Program-made: the position numbers and the translations under genes
In this document: positions 1 to 8,269 of the stretch, one piece after another
Numbering within the stretch: the first letter of the stretch is position 1
Layout of the letters: each line of letters begins with the position of its first letter
NCBI RefSeq assembly: GCF_024345475.1
Contig: NZ_JAGQBE010000005.1
Coordinates: forward strand, 16,674 to 80,673
DNA: 64,000 nt
DNA from: Cyanobium sp. T1B-Tous
GTDB taxonomy: Bacteria; Cyanobacteriota; Cyanobacteriia; PCC-6307; Cyanobiaceae
Reading direction: 5' to 3'
Notes under the pieces: model-generated
The model's input: the letters and a program-made list of their open reading frames with translations, nothing else
What the model was told of the DNA's origin: nothing
Database searches by the model: none

Positions 1-4
1 CTGC

Positions 5-1360
5 ATGCTTCTTCCCGCTCCGGTGTTCCTGGAGATCAGCCCACACCAACTCGAAGTGGCCGAAACCCTGATTCAGGTGGGCCGTTTTGTGGTGATCTTC
101 TTCGCCGCCCGGGCCATCGCCGAAGTGATGGTGCGCCTGCAGCTGCCCACGATCCTGGGAGAGCTGGTGGCCGGTGTGCTGATTGGCGTTTCAGGCCTGC
201 ACCTGATCGTGCCTCCTGCCGTGCAGGCCCAGCTCAGCGCCGGGGTGACGGGGCTGGTGGGTTCCCTGGCCCAGATCAGTCCCGATGCGGTGCAGGAGGT
301 TTACAACGAAACCTTCCCCAGCCTGCAGTCCGTGTCCCAGCTCGGCCTGTTTGCCCTGCTGTTTCTCACCGGTCTGGAGAGCGAGCTCGATGAGCTGGTG
401 GCCGTGGGGGTGCAGGCGAGCACGGTGGCGGTGGCTGGTGTGGTGCTGCCCTTTGCCCTGGGCACCGCCGGCCTCTATTTCCTGTTCCATGTCCCGCTGA
501 TTCCAGCCGTGTTTGCCGGCGCGGCGATGACGGCCACATCGATCGGCATCACCGCCAGCGTGTTTGGCGAGCTCAAGTGGCTCAAGCGCAAGGAGGGCCA
601 GATCGTGATTGGTGCCGCCGTGCTCGACGACATCATCGGCATCGTGATCCTGGCCGTGGTGGTGGCCATCGTGGGTGGCGGCGCCTTCAGCCTCGGCCCC
701 GTGCTGAAGCTGTGTTTGGCGGCGGTGGCCTTTGTGGCCGTGGCCCTGGTGCTGAGCCGCACGGCGGCCCCCGCCTTCGATTGGGTGGTGGACCGGCTCA
801 AGGCCCCCGGGGATGTGGCCGTGGCCAGTTTTCTGGTGCTCACCGTGAGCTGTTTCGCCGCCCAGGCCATTGGCCTGGAGGCGGCCCTGGGCGCCTTCGC
901 CGCGGGGCTGATCCTCAGTGCTTCGAAGCACACCCATGACATCGATGCGGCGGTGAAGCCCCTGGTGGCCCTGTTTGCCACCGTGTTTTTCGTGTTGATC
1001 GGCACGGGCCTGGATCTCTCCGTGCTCAACCCGCTCGATCCGGCCAACCGGGAGGGATTGGTGGTGGCCGCTTTCCTGCTGGCGGTGGCGATCGCTGGCA
1101 AGGTGGCCGCCGGCTGGAGTTACCTCAGCCAGGAACCCACCAACCGCCTGGTGGTGGGGCTGGGAATGATGCCGCGCGGCGAGGTGGGTCTGATCTTCCT
1201 GGGGCTGGGCAGCCAGGCCGGCATCCTCACGCCCGCCCTCGAGGCCGCCATCCTGCTGATGGTGATTGGCACCACCTTCCTGGCCCCGATCCTGCTGCGG
1301 CTGGTGATTCCGCGCGAACCCGGCGAGGGCCCAACGCTGGCCTCCGAACAGCCCGCCTGA
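5..1360 (+). CDS. CPA2-family cation:proton antiporter
   Basis: Integral membrane antiporter of 451 residues exchanging Na+ or K+ for protons. About twelve hydrophobic segments fill the protein. A paired acidic motif (V-L-D-D-I-I-G-I-V, Asp208-Asp209) matches the ion-binding Asp pair of electrogenic CPA2/NapA-type exchangers. The glycine-rich V-V-G-L-G-M-M-P-R-G-E-V segment near residue 385 is the usual CPA2 C-terminal signature. No RCK/TrkA domain follows, so it is the short form. The ATG at 5 is almost at the window edge, so an upstream start cannot be excluded. The next gene begins 5 bases after the stop, suggesting cotranscription. Family assignment is secure; ion preference is not readable from sequence. 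Confidence 0.9.
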   Translation: MLLPAPVFLEISPHQLEVAETLIQVGRFVVIFFAARAIAEVMVRLQLPTILGELVAGVLIGVSGLHLIVPPAVQAQLSAGVTGLVGSLAQISPDAVQEVYNETFPSLQSVSQLGLFALLFLTGLESELDELVAVGVQASTVAVAGVVLPFALGTAGLYFLFHVPLIPAVFAGAAMTATSIGITASVFGELKWLKRKEGQIVIGAAVLDDIIGIVILAVVVAIVGGGAFSLGPVLKLCLAAVAFVAVALVLSRTAAPAFDWVVDRLKAPGDVAVASFLVLTVSCFAAQAIGLEAALGAFAAGLILSASKHTHDIDAAVKPLVALFATVFFVLIGTGLDLSVLNPLDPANREGLVVAAFLLAVAIAGKVAAGWSYLSQEPTNRLVVGLGMMPRGEVGLIFLGLGSQAGILTPALEAAILLMVIGTTFLAPILLRLVIPREPGEGPTLASEQPA

Positions 1361-1364
1361 TTCG

Positions 1365-2219
1365 GTGCCGTTGGCTTCGCCCTATGCGGGGCAGCGGCTC
1401 TGCCTCGCCACCCACCACGGCAAGCAGCGGGCCCTGGCCCGCCCGTTTGCCCTGGGTTTGGGGGCCACGCTTGAAGTGTGCGACTGCGACACCGACAGCC
1501 TGGGCACCTTCAGTGGTGAGGTGCAGCGCCTCGACGATGCCCTCAGCACCTGCCGCAGCAAGGCGCGGATGGGCCTCGAGCGCAGCGGCCTGCGGTTCGG
1601 TTTGGCGAGCGAGGCCAGCTTTGGCCCCCATCCCGCGGTGCCGCTGCTGGCCGTGGGGCAGGAACTGCTGGTGTTCGTCGATCTCGATCGCCCGCTCACC
1701 CTGCTGGAGCAACGCCTCGATTGGCGCACCAACTACTCCCAGACGCGGCTCGGGCCGGAGCAAGACCCGTCAGCCTGGCTGAAGCAGGTGGGCTTTCCCT
1801 CCCATGGCGTGATCGCCCGTCCGTTGAATCAGCCCGAAGGGCCGTATTTCAAAGATCTCACCCACCCTGGGGCTCTTCAGGACGCCCTGGATGCCTGCCG
1901 CGGGCTCGATTCCCGCAGGGAGGTGTGGCTGGAGACCGACATGCGTGCCCACTGCAATCCCACCCGGATGCGCTCGATTCGCCGCTTGGGTGTGGCGCTC
2001 GTGCGGCGCCTGGGGTCCCCCTGCCCCGGCTGCGGGGCCCCGGGGTGGGGGGTGGTCGATCGGCAAGCCGGGCTCCCCTGCCGTTGCTGCGGGACCGCCA
2101 CCGATCTCCTGGCGGTGGAGGTGTGGGGCTGCCCTTGTTGCCACCTCCAGCTCCCGCGTGCCCGCCGGGATGGCGTGGAGGCCGCCGATCCGCAGCACTG
2201 TCCGTGGTGCAACCCCTGA
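1365..2219 (+). CDS. DUF6671 family protein with C-terminal zinc ribbon
   Basis: 284-residue soluble protein starting at GTG. The N-terminal two thirds show the DUF6671 pattern: A-T-H-H-G-K-Q, a D-C-D-T-D-S-L-G-T-F-S-G-E-V block and S-F-G-P-H-P. The last 65 residues hold paired cysteines (C-P-G-C-G, C-R-C-C-G, C-P-C-C-H, C-P-W-C) typical of a zinc ribbon. The function of the family is not established to my knowledge. It lies 4 bases after the antiporter stop on the same strand, so the two are probably cotranscribed, but no functional link can be claimed. Confidence 0.85.
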   Translation: MPLASPYAGQRLCLATHHGKQRALARPFALGLGATLEVCDCDTDSLGTFSGEVQRLDDALSTCRSKARMGLERSGLRFGLASEASFGPHPAVPLLAVGQELLVFVDLDRPLTLLEQRLDWRTNYSQTRLGPEQDPSAWLKQVGFPSHGVIARPLNQPEGPYFKDLTHPGALQDALDACRGLDSRREVWLETDMRAHCNPTRMRSIRRLGVALVRRLGSPCPGCGAPGWGVVDRQAGLPCRCCGTATDLLAVEVWGCPCCHLQLPRARRDGVEAADPQHCPWCNP

Positions 2220-2245
2220 TGCAGGGGTGATTGGCACCGGGATTG

Positions 2246-2285
2246 GTGGTGGGGCTGGGGATGATGCTTCGCGGTAAGGAGGGCG
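2246..2285 (+). pseudogene. Short remnant resembling the antiporter GMM-R-G motif
   Basis: About 40 bases downstream of the DUF6671 gene translate in one frame as V-V-G-L-G-M-M-L-R-G-K-E-G. This closely matches V-V-G-L-G-M-M-P-R-G-E-V-G of the antiporter at about 1151-1190, with strong nucleotide identity as well. There is no open frame around it. A further 12-base match (GTGATTGGCACC) lies just upstream and also occurs near the antiporter 3' end. I read it as debris from a duplicated or recombined antiporter copy; chance similarity is possible because the segment is short. Confidence 0.4.
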
Positions 2286-2376
2286 TCGCACGGTTTCCGG
2301 ATAACAGGTAACCTCATAAAAGAATTGGTCCGTTGAAACGATCCGGTTTATCTCCATCTGCCGGAAGCACGAGGCC

Positions 2377-2835
2377 TTGCTGCCACTCAACAGTCGCCTG
2401 ATCTTCGGAGTTCTAGGGGCGATGGCTGCTGCCCCCTTCTTGGCTGCCTGCTCAGCCAACATCCCTGCCGAGGATTCAGGATCATTGATGATTGATTGTG
2501 TTTTTGAAACCAACCGTCATGTTCACATGCATGTCTCCGAAAAGCGTGGTGCTGTGACCCTCGTCTCAAGATATACCCCAGGTTCCACTAAAAGCCACTC
2601 TGAAGACTTGCGTAGGGGACTTGAGAGCGAAGGTCGCATTATCTCTTCTCGTGATCATCGCCTCAAATCAGAATTGTTCTTGCTCAATGATCATTTTGGC
2701 GAAAAGCCAGGCGAGGTGGTTTTTGTTGAGGTCAGGGATGACGGTATCTCCCGGATGGAAGCCAAGGCGGTGAGTGGAGCCATCCGCCAGATTGATTCCG
2801 GCACCTGCTCGTTGCGACACGCTGCCCAGCGCTGA
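2377..2835 (+). CDS. Putative lipoprotein, unknown function
   Basis: 152 residues from a TTG start. The N-terminus has one Arg, a hydrophobic stretch and a lipobox L-A-A-C at about residues 22-25, followed by S-A-N, so export and lipidation are likely. The mature part is polar, with two cysteines, and I recognise no domain. An ATG inside the signal (near 2422) would leave too short a signal peptide, which favours the TTG. Base composition is less GC-rich than the flanks, as in the three genes that follow. It sits about 90 bases before the heme-LOV sensor gene on the same strand and might act with it, but that is only proximity. Confidence 0.65.
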   Translation: MLPLNSRLIFGVLGAMAAAPFLAACSANIPAEDSGSLMIDCVFETNRHVHMHVSEKRGAVTLVSRYTPGSTKSHSEDLRRGLESEGRIISSRDHRLKSELFLLNDHFGEKPGEVVFVEVRDDGISRMEAKAVSGAIRQIDSGTCSLRHAAQR

Positions 2836-2925
2836 GAATCGCCTGAGAGTTTCGTCAACCATCCTCGATGGTGGACCCCGAAGCGCTACGTTGACTGCAG
2901 CAGGGTTGATGCCGCCCGGTGGTTC

Positions 2926-4371
2926 ATGAAACGTGCCCTCTCCTTTCAGCGTGTTTCCTTGGCCTCGTTGGGCAGAAGGCTCGCAGGGTTAAGGCGTTGG
3001 ATCTGGCGACCCGATACGGTCCTCTTGGTTTTGCTGGCCAGTCTGCTCCTTTTGCCTCTAGTCACCGTCGTGGCGACCTCCAGGGCCACGGTGGCCCAAA
3101 TGAAGCTTCAGGCGGATGAAATTTCCACCTTGGCTACTGGAATGCGTGCCTATTACGCCGATAACGTCATCGCTCGGCTCCAGGCTGCTGATGGCAAGGC
3201 GGTTTTCTCTGAGAATTATCGAGATGTTCATGGAGGCATTCCCATACCGGCCACCCTTTCGATTGAGCTGGGTGCGCTGTTTGATAATGCTCACAGTGAT
3301 GGGCGAATCACCTATGAATTCCTTTCAGACTATCCCTTTGCCAAGCGTACGACCCAGCCACTTGACCTCTTTGAAAAAGAAGCCATCTCAGCGTTTCGTT
3401 CCAACCCAGACCTAACAGTTTTTGATCGTCTCGATGGTTTTGGCTTGGGGCGATCCACCTACCGTCTTGCCACTCCTGTGCGGATGCGTGCAGCCTGTGT
3501 GACCTGCCACAATGCCCACCCTGACTCACCAAAGCGGGATTGGAAATTGAATGATGTTCGTGGAATTCAAGAGGTAAGTGTCCGCGGACTTCAAGCTGAA
3601 GGATTTGGAAATATCTCTTGGGTTTTTGGTTACGCGGGTGTTGTTGGTGTCATTTCAGTCGTCACAACGAGTGTTTTCAAAAAGCAGAGCAGCGCCTTTT
3701 CAAAGCTCAATCGTCAATTGGTTGATTCCACCCAGCGTGAAATCGATCTGGCTGGCCGCCTTGCCGATCAGTTGCAAGAGTTGTCCATTTTTGGGAGTGT
3801 CGTTGATGACTCAATTGTAGGCATCTCCATTGCTGACATGAATAAGCCGGATGAACAGCTAATTTATGTGAATAATGCTTTTGTGGAGATTACAGGCTAT
3901 CCGAAGGAATTGGCCATTGGTTACAACTGTCGATTTTTGCAAGGTCCGGATACGGACCCACAGGAGCTGGCGCGCTTACGCCAGTGCATTCGTGACGGTC
4001 AGTCTTTCGCCGGTGAGCTGATCAACTATCGAATGGATGGCACCCGCTTCCTCAATCGGTTAACGCTCTATCCGATTCGAATCGGAGATAATAAAAAACC
4101 TGACTATTACGTTGCCAATCAGGTTAATGTCCCATTTGAAAAATTGCCACCCCTGGATCTGCCTCAAGATTTTAATTCTCTAGAGCAACAGCTCATTCAA
4201 GCTCGATCTGCCATGCTTGAAATCGAGCGCTTGATTGGCGGCTTGAATGAGAAGCCATCTGACGACGGCAACCTGTCGCCGGACTTAAATGCGTCTTTGG
4301 AATCCTCTCGCCAAGCGCAGAATCAAATACAAGCTGCCTTGGATTTTTTCGAAAATCTGTTGAAGCGTTAG
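2926..4371 (+). CDS. Membrane heme-c (Tll0287/DUF3365) and LOV photosensor protein
   Basis: 481 residues. A first membrane helix (about 26-46) precedes an extracytoplasmic DUF3365/Tll0287-like domain with one c-type heme motif C-V-T-C-H (Cys191, Cys194, His195). A second helix (about 229-248) and a short coiled coil follow, then a PAS domain of LOV type (about 285-405). The LOV core G-Y-N-C-R-F-L-Q carries the flavin-adduct Cys335, with N-Y-R-M-D-G-T-R-F-L-N and a C-terminal N-Q-V-N-V matching the FMN-contact positions. The tail is helical with no kinase, cyclase or DNA-binding output. I infer a light plus heme-redox sensor that signals through partners, most simply the diguanylate cyclase 13 bases downstream and the phosphodiesterase after it. 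Flavin and heme loading are predictions from motifs. Confidence 0.85.
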   Translation: MKRALSFQRVSLASLGRRLAGLRRWIWRPDTVLLVLLASLLLLPLVTVVATSRATVAQMKLQADEISTLATGMRAYYADNVIARLQAADGKAVFSENYRDVHGGIPIPATLSIELGALFDNAHSDGRITYEFLSDYPFAKRTTQPLDLFEKEAISAFRSNPDLTVFDRLDGFGLGRSTYRLATPVRMRAACVTCHNAHPDSPKRDWKLNDVRGIQEVSVRGLQAEGFGNISWVFGYAGVVGVISVVTTSVFKKQSSAFSKLNRQLVDSTQREIDLAGRLADQLQELSIFGSVVDDSIVGISIADMNKPDEQLIYVNNAFVEITGYPKELAIGYNCRFLQGPDTDPQELARLRQCIRDGQSFAGELINYRMDGTRFLNRLTLYPIRIGDNKKPDYYVANQVNVPFEKLPPLDLPQDFNSLEQQLIQARSAMLEIERLIGGLNEKPSDDGNLSPDLNASLESSRQAQNQIQAALDFFENLLKR

Positions 4372-4384
4372 GAGTGCCCTATTA

Positions 4385-5590
4385 ATGACTAGCCTTACTA
4401 AATCTGTTGTCAAGTCGGCAGGGCGCTTAAGGGGGCTGGTTCTTGCCTATTGGTTTTTTTCATCATTTATACTGGCTGCTTTTCTGGGCTTAGTTGATAT
4501 TGTTGAGCGTCAGCGTGAAGTGCTTAATGATGCTGAGCACTCTCGCGATTTTGTGGAGGCAACCTTTGCCGCTCCCATAGGGCTGGCGAGCAGGCAGGCC
4601 TTGATTTCCGCCTATGCACGCAGTCCCAGGGTCGACGAGATTGACGGTTTGAATATGCTGCTTATTGTAGATAATGTTGGTAAAATTATCTATTCTTCGC
4701 TCCCTGCCGCTCGTGGGTTGGCCATAACGGATCCACAGCTTGAGAGAACAGAAACAAATGACCCAGATTTCAAAGCGGTTGTTCGTTGTTTTCAGCAGAA
4801 CGGCAAAAATTGTGTTGATATTAATTCTGCCAATCTGTTTCTGAATGCAGGTAGTTTTACGGTTACGCGTCCTTTGGAGCTTCCATCTCGGGACATAGGC
4901 CTTGCCTCCGATCGGCTTCTGGTCATGTTTAACTATGACCCTGGAGTAGTATTTGTTGACTACATCCAGGATTTGGTTGTTATATCAATGTTGAGCTTGT
5001 TGTCTTCAGGCCTTCTGTCCCTTGCACTTTGGACTGTCCTCTCCAGGCGGCTGCTGCCTCAGCTTTGTGAAGATGTCAACACGGATGGACTTACCCAGCT
5101 CTATAATCGTACATTGTTTATGGAAAAAGCTCAGGACCTGTTAGCCGAAGCGGAAGAAATGAGTCGAGATTTTGTTTTTGCTGTTATTGATGTCGACCAC
5201 TTTAAGCGTATTAACGATACCTACGGGCATGCCTCTGGGGACGAAGCCTTGTCCCATGTCGCGGATGTCTTCCGGGCCGTCATTAGACCCGAAGATTTGG
5301 TGTGCCGATTTGGGGGCGAGGAGTTTGCTTTGTTGCTGGGCACGAATCGCGAGAATGGTGGACGGGCGTTGGAGCGGTTGCGGCTTCAGTTGGAGATGAC
5401 GAGGCTTAAAATAGGTGGGCAAAAGCTAAAAATTACAGCCAGCATCGGCGCTGCATACACCGGTGAGTGTGGCTACAACATCGATTATCTCTATAACGTT
5501 GCTGACAAGGCGCTCTACGTTGCCAAGCAGGCTGGTCGCAACCGCTTGGAGTGGACCGATGGACGAGTTGCCTCTAGGTTGGCTCGTTAG
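4385..5590 (+). CDS. Membrane diguanylate cyclase (GGDEF)
   Basis: 401 residues. N-terminal helix (about 20-42), a roughly 150-residue extracytoplasmic sensor region of unassigned fold, a second helix (about 198-222), then a GGDEF domain. The active-site motif is G-G-E-E-F (310-314). The canonical product-inhibition site R-P-E-D (301-304) lies five residues upstream, so the enzyme should make c-di-GMP from GTP with feedback control. The catalytic region D-V-D-H-F-K-R-I-N-D-T-Y-G-H is intact. The gene starts 13 bases after the heme-LOV gene (TTAGGAG upstream of ATG) and stops 5 bases before the EAL gene, giving a sensor-cyclase-phosphodiesterase operon. No PAS or light-sensing domain of its own is visible. 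Confidence 0.92.
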   Translation: MTSLTKSVVKSAGRLRGLVLAYWFFSSFILAAFLGLVDIVERQREVLNDAEHSRDFVEATFAAPIGLASRQALISAYARSPRVDEIDGLNMLLIVDNVGKIIYSSLPAARGLAITDPQLERTETNDPDFKAVVRCFQQNGKNCVDINSANLFLNAGSFTVTRPLELPSRDIGLASDRLLVMFNYDPGVVFVDYIQDLVVISMLSLLSSGLLSLALWTVLSRRLLPQLCEDVNTDGLTQLYNRTLFMEKAQDLLAEAEEMSRDFVFAVIDVDHFKRINDTYGHASGDEALSHVADVFRAVIRPEDLVCRFGGEEFALLLGTNRENGGRALERLRLQLEMTRLKIGGQKLKITASIGAAYTGECGYNIDYLYNVADKALYVAKQAGRNRLEWTDGRVASRLAR

Positions 5591-5595
5591 GGATC

Positions 5596-7563
5596 ATGCA
5601 GTTTCCTGAAATCCCTGAATCGGATCCAGCTCGCGTAATGGAGCTGCATAGTTTCGATGTTCTCGACACACCTGCAGATCCCCGCTTCGACGACATCAGT
5701 GAGTTGGCCCGCCGGGTTGCTGGTACGGATATTGCCATCATCAGCCTCGTTGATGAAGATCGTCAGTGGTTTAAAAGTTGTGTGGGGGCGCCATTGGGTC
5801 AGCAGGATACGCCCCGTACGATTTCGTTTTGTGGTCACACTATCCTGTGTCGTGATCCGTTTATCGTCCCGGACACGCTTGAGGATGACCGTTTTGCAGA
5901 TAATCCTTTGGTCATAGGAGAGTTAGGCGTGCGCTTTTATGCGGGCTTCCCCCTGATCAGTCCGAATGGTTTTGCGCTGGGGAGCCTCTGTGCCATCAGT
6001 CGGCAGCCCCATCAGCTCATGGAGCATCAGATCGACAGTCTGCAGCGGCTGGCTTCCATCACGGTTCAGCTGCTGGATGGCCTTAGGCAGGCTTCGGTTC
6101 TCAGCCGCACGGAGGAAGGCCTGAAGGCTGAACGCTTGCGGCAACGATTGCCCAGCGATGAACTCAGTTCTTTGCAGCTACTCGCCAGTCGTGATCAATT
6201 GCTCCAGATGTTGGAGTTGAATTTATCGATGAACGGAGGGCTCCCATTTGCGCTGCTCCGCTGTCGTTTTCGTGATTACGACCGTGTCAACGCGACCCTC
6301 GGGGGCGTTGTTGCTGAGGAATTCATGAATGAGGGGGCGCGTCGGGCCTTGGCAGCCGTTCCTAAGGGGTCCTCTATCGCTCGCTTCACAGATGCTGAGC
6401 TCTTGGTTTTGCTCCCGTTTGCCGTCCAGCACTCGGATGTGCAGCGAATCGCTGAACGACTGATTGGTTTCTGCAATCAGATCTACCGCAGTGGTTCCCA
6501 AACCCTACCCTTGGGAATGTCGATCGGAATTGCAATTCACAGCGGTAATTACGCCAGCGTCGAGGCACTTTTGGCGGATACCAGCATGGCTCTGCGTATG
6601 GCGTTGCGCTCGTCGAGTAATACCTTTCGGTTCATTGATGCCGAGGCGCGCTCTGTTGCGCGTGAGAGCTATCGCCTTGAATCTGATCTGAGGGAGGCTC
6701 TTAACTCGCGTGCACTGGAAACCTATCTCCAGCCGATTGTTGATCTTGCCGATGGGAGTCCTATTGGCTTCGAAGCACTAGCCCGTTGGCCCCGTGGGTC
6801 GCAAATTGTGTCGCCCGGTACCTTCATGCCGATGCTGAATGACAGCGGCATCACCGGCGAGCTGGATCTGCTGATTATCGAGCAGGCTTTGGCTGCAGTG
6901 CCACTGTTGGCCCAGCCCATTCCTCAACGCCAGATGACGATGAGTGTGAATCTCTCCGGCATTCTGCTGGAAGACGATGAGCTGCGCTCCAGGCTCCTTC
7001 AATTGATTGACAGCAATGTCTTGCCTTCTGGTTGGACCCTGCAGGTGGAGCTGCTCGAGGATGCTTTTCAGGATTCTACGGATGCCTTCGAGCATTTTTT
7101 GATGGATCTGGTTGAGCGAGGCGTTGCTATCGCGATTGATGACTTTGGTACTGGCTATTCCTCTCTGGCGCGTCTGATTTCTTTGCCTCTCCAGGGTGTG
7201 AAGGTTGACCGCGCCTTTGTGATGCGTCTTGAGGAGCAGGACGACTCCCCGCGTACCCTGTTGCGCACGATGTTGACAATGTTGAATGATCTTGGTCTGG
7301 CAATCACCGCTGAAGGTGTCGAAACAGAAGCCCAAAAGCAGTGGCTGGCAGCCAATGGTGTGCGTCGGGCACAGGGCTATTTATTTCACCGCCCAATTCA
7401 GGTCAGTGAAGCAATCCATCTGCTCCAGGAGCTCGATTATCGTCCCTCCGCTATTCCGGTAAGTTCCAGGCGCCTGAGTGCTGTTCGCCGCAGGCAGAGG
7501 CGTTTTCTCTGGCCCTGGCCCCTGGGCGATCGCCGCCGCTCCAAAGGCCGACCAGACCAATGA
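5596..7563 (+). CDS. GAF-GGDEF(degenerate)-EAL c-di-GMP phosphodiesterase
   Basis: 655 residues, no membrane segment. A GAF domain (about 20-170) is followed by a GGDEF-like domain whose signature is degenerate (F-T-D-A-E, 264-268), so it is unlikely to make c-di-GMP. The EAL domain (about 365-620) has E-A-L (393-395), D-D-F-G-T-G-Y-S-S (Asp515, Asp516), the T-A-E-G-V-E-T-E block and the Q-G-Y-L-F end motif. This is the pattern of an active phosphodiesterase hydrolysing c-di-GMP to pGpG. The basic tail (R-R-R-Q-R-R) is unusual. It begins 5 bases after the cyclase stop, so synthesis and breakdown are probably coexpressed. The GAF domain lacks a Cys in a context that would suggest a bilin site, though I cannot exclude another ligand. 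Confidence 0.92.
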   Translation: MQFPEIPESDPARVMELHSFDVLDTPADPRFDDISELARRVAGTDIAIISLVDEDRQWFKSCVGAPLGQQDTPRTISFCGHTILCRDPFIVPDTLEDDRFADNPLVIGELGVRFYAGFPLISPNGFALGSLCAISRQPHQLMEHQIDSLQRLASITVQLLDGLRQASVLSRTEEGLKAERLRQRLPSDELSSLQLLASRDQLLQMLELNLSMNGGLPFALLRCRFRDYDRVNATLGGVVAEEFMNEGARRALAAVPKGSSIARFTDAELLVLLPFAVQHSDVQRIAERLIGFCNQIYRSGSQTLPLGMSIGIAIHSGNYASVEALLADTSMALRMALRSSSNTFRFIDAEARSVARESYRLESDLREALNSRALETYLQPIVDLADGSPIGFEALARWPRGSQIVSPGTFMPMLNDSGITGELDLLIIEQALAAVPLLAQPIPQRQMTMSVNLSGILLEDDELRSRLLQLIDSNVLPSGWTLQVELLEDAFQDSTDAFEHFLMDLVERGVAIAIDDFGTGYSSLARLISLPLQGVKVDRAFVMRLEEQDDSPRTLLRTMLTMLNDLGLAITAEGVETEAQKQWLAANGVRRAQGYLFHRPIQVSEAIHLLQELDYRPSAIPVSSRRLSAVRRRQRRFLWPWPLGDRRRSKGRPDQ

Positions 7564-7646
7564 CTCGTGCGTACTGGTGCTTTGAGCGGTGCAGCGCAGA
7601 GCAACGCGTGTTGGGCTGCCGCCCATCGCCCCGGTTGGGTTGGTGC

Positions 7647-7805
7647 TCAGTTGGAGGAGGTGTGCTCGGGCGCCCATTGGTTGATCAGCTGTTCAAGTCG
7701 AACCAGCTGGTAACGGGTCTGCTCGTTGGGCTGTTGGGAGTAGGCGCTGCGCAGACTGCACAGCTCCGCATCAAGGGACAGCAACACGGGATGGTTTTCG
7801 TTCAA
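7647..7805 (-). CDS. Small hypothetical protein, 52 residues
   Basis: An open frame on the minus strand begins with TTG five bases after AGGGG, a good ribosome site, and ends at TGA. The product is polar and helical-looking, with an L-x-x-L-R-S-A-Y-x-Q-Q-P-N-E-Q-T-R-Y-Q pattern followed by L-V-R-L-E-Q-L-I. Codon use (third-position G/C, few rare codons) looks like a real gene rather than antisense noise. I recognise no family. It fills the otherwise empty 310-base gap between the EAL gene and the next minus-strand gene. Confidence 0.5.
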   Translation of the reverse strand: MNENHPVLLSLDAELCSLRSAYSQQPNEQTRYQLVRLEQLINQWAPEHTSSN

Positions 7806-7877
7806 GGCAACCCCTGGACCAGATCCCGCAATCTTAAGCCTTTCTAAAGTTGTTGGGCTTGATTGGGGTGGGGTTGG

Positions 7878-8246
7878 TCAGCTCGTGGCTGCTGGCAGCG
7901 GGCCATCCCGGTCGGAGCGGAAGCTCAGAACCATGGTGTGCACATGCATTTCGATCAGCTCCAGCAGCTGCTCAAAGGTCCGGCGGGTATGGGGTGCGGT
8001 GGATCCCATCGCCTCGCGGCTGAGCACCACCAGCTCCAGCACCCGGCCACTGGACTTCGACTGCACATCGGCAAACAGCTGCATCCGCTGGCTCTCGCCG
8101 CCGCCGCGAATCATGGCGCTGAGGTGGGCCGGGGTGCGGTGCTCGATTTCGGCGTTCAGGCCCTGCAACACCGGCTGAAGGGCCTCGAGCATGGCCCCCG
8201 CCTCCATGGGCCCACTGGGTCTGAGCACCACCAGAAAACGGGCCAT
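7878..8246 (-). CDS. Conserved-type hypothetical protein, 122 residues
   Basis: The product begins M-A-R-F-L-V-V-L-R-P-S-G-P and has alternating amphipathic segments, ending in a stretch rich in Glu/Leu (F-E-Q-L-L-E-L-I-E-M-H-V). The open frame extends upstream of the ATG at 8246, but that extension overlaps the next gene and is proline/alanine-rich antisense-like sequence. I therefore place the start at 8246. No domain is recognised; it looks like a small cytosolic protein. It follows the DCC-family gene by 23 bases on the same strand and may be cotranscribed with it. Confidence 0.65.
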   Translation of the reverse strand: MARFLVVLRPSGPMEAGAMLEALQPVLQGLNAEIEHRTPAHLSAMIRGGGESQRMQLFADVQSKSSGRVLELVVLSREAMGSTAPHTRRTFEQLLELIEMHVHTMVLSFRSDRDGPLPAATS

Positions 8247-8269
8247 GGTTGCGTCCTTTGCAGGCAACG

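Noticed and set aside
7560..7847. Plus-strand 95-codon frame after the EAL gene
   Set aside because: Antisense to the better-supported 52-residue gene and without a ribosome site.
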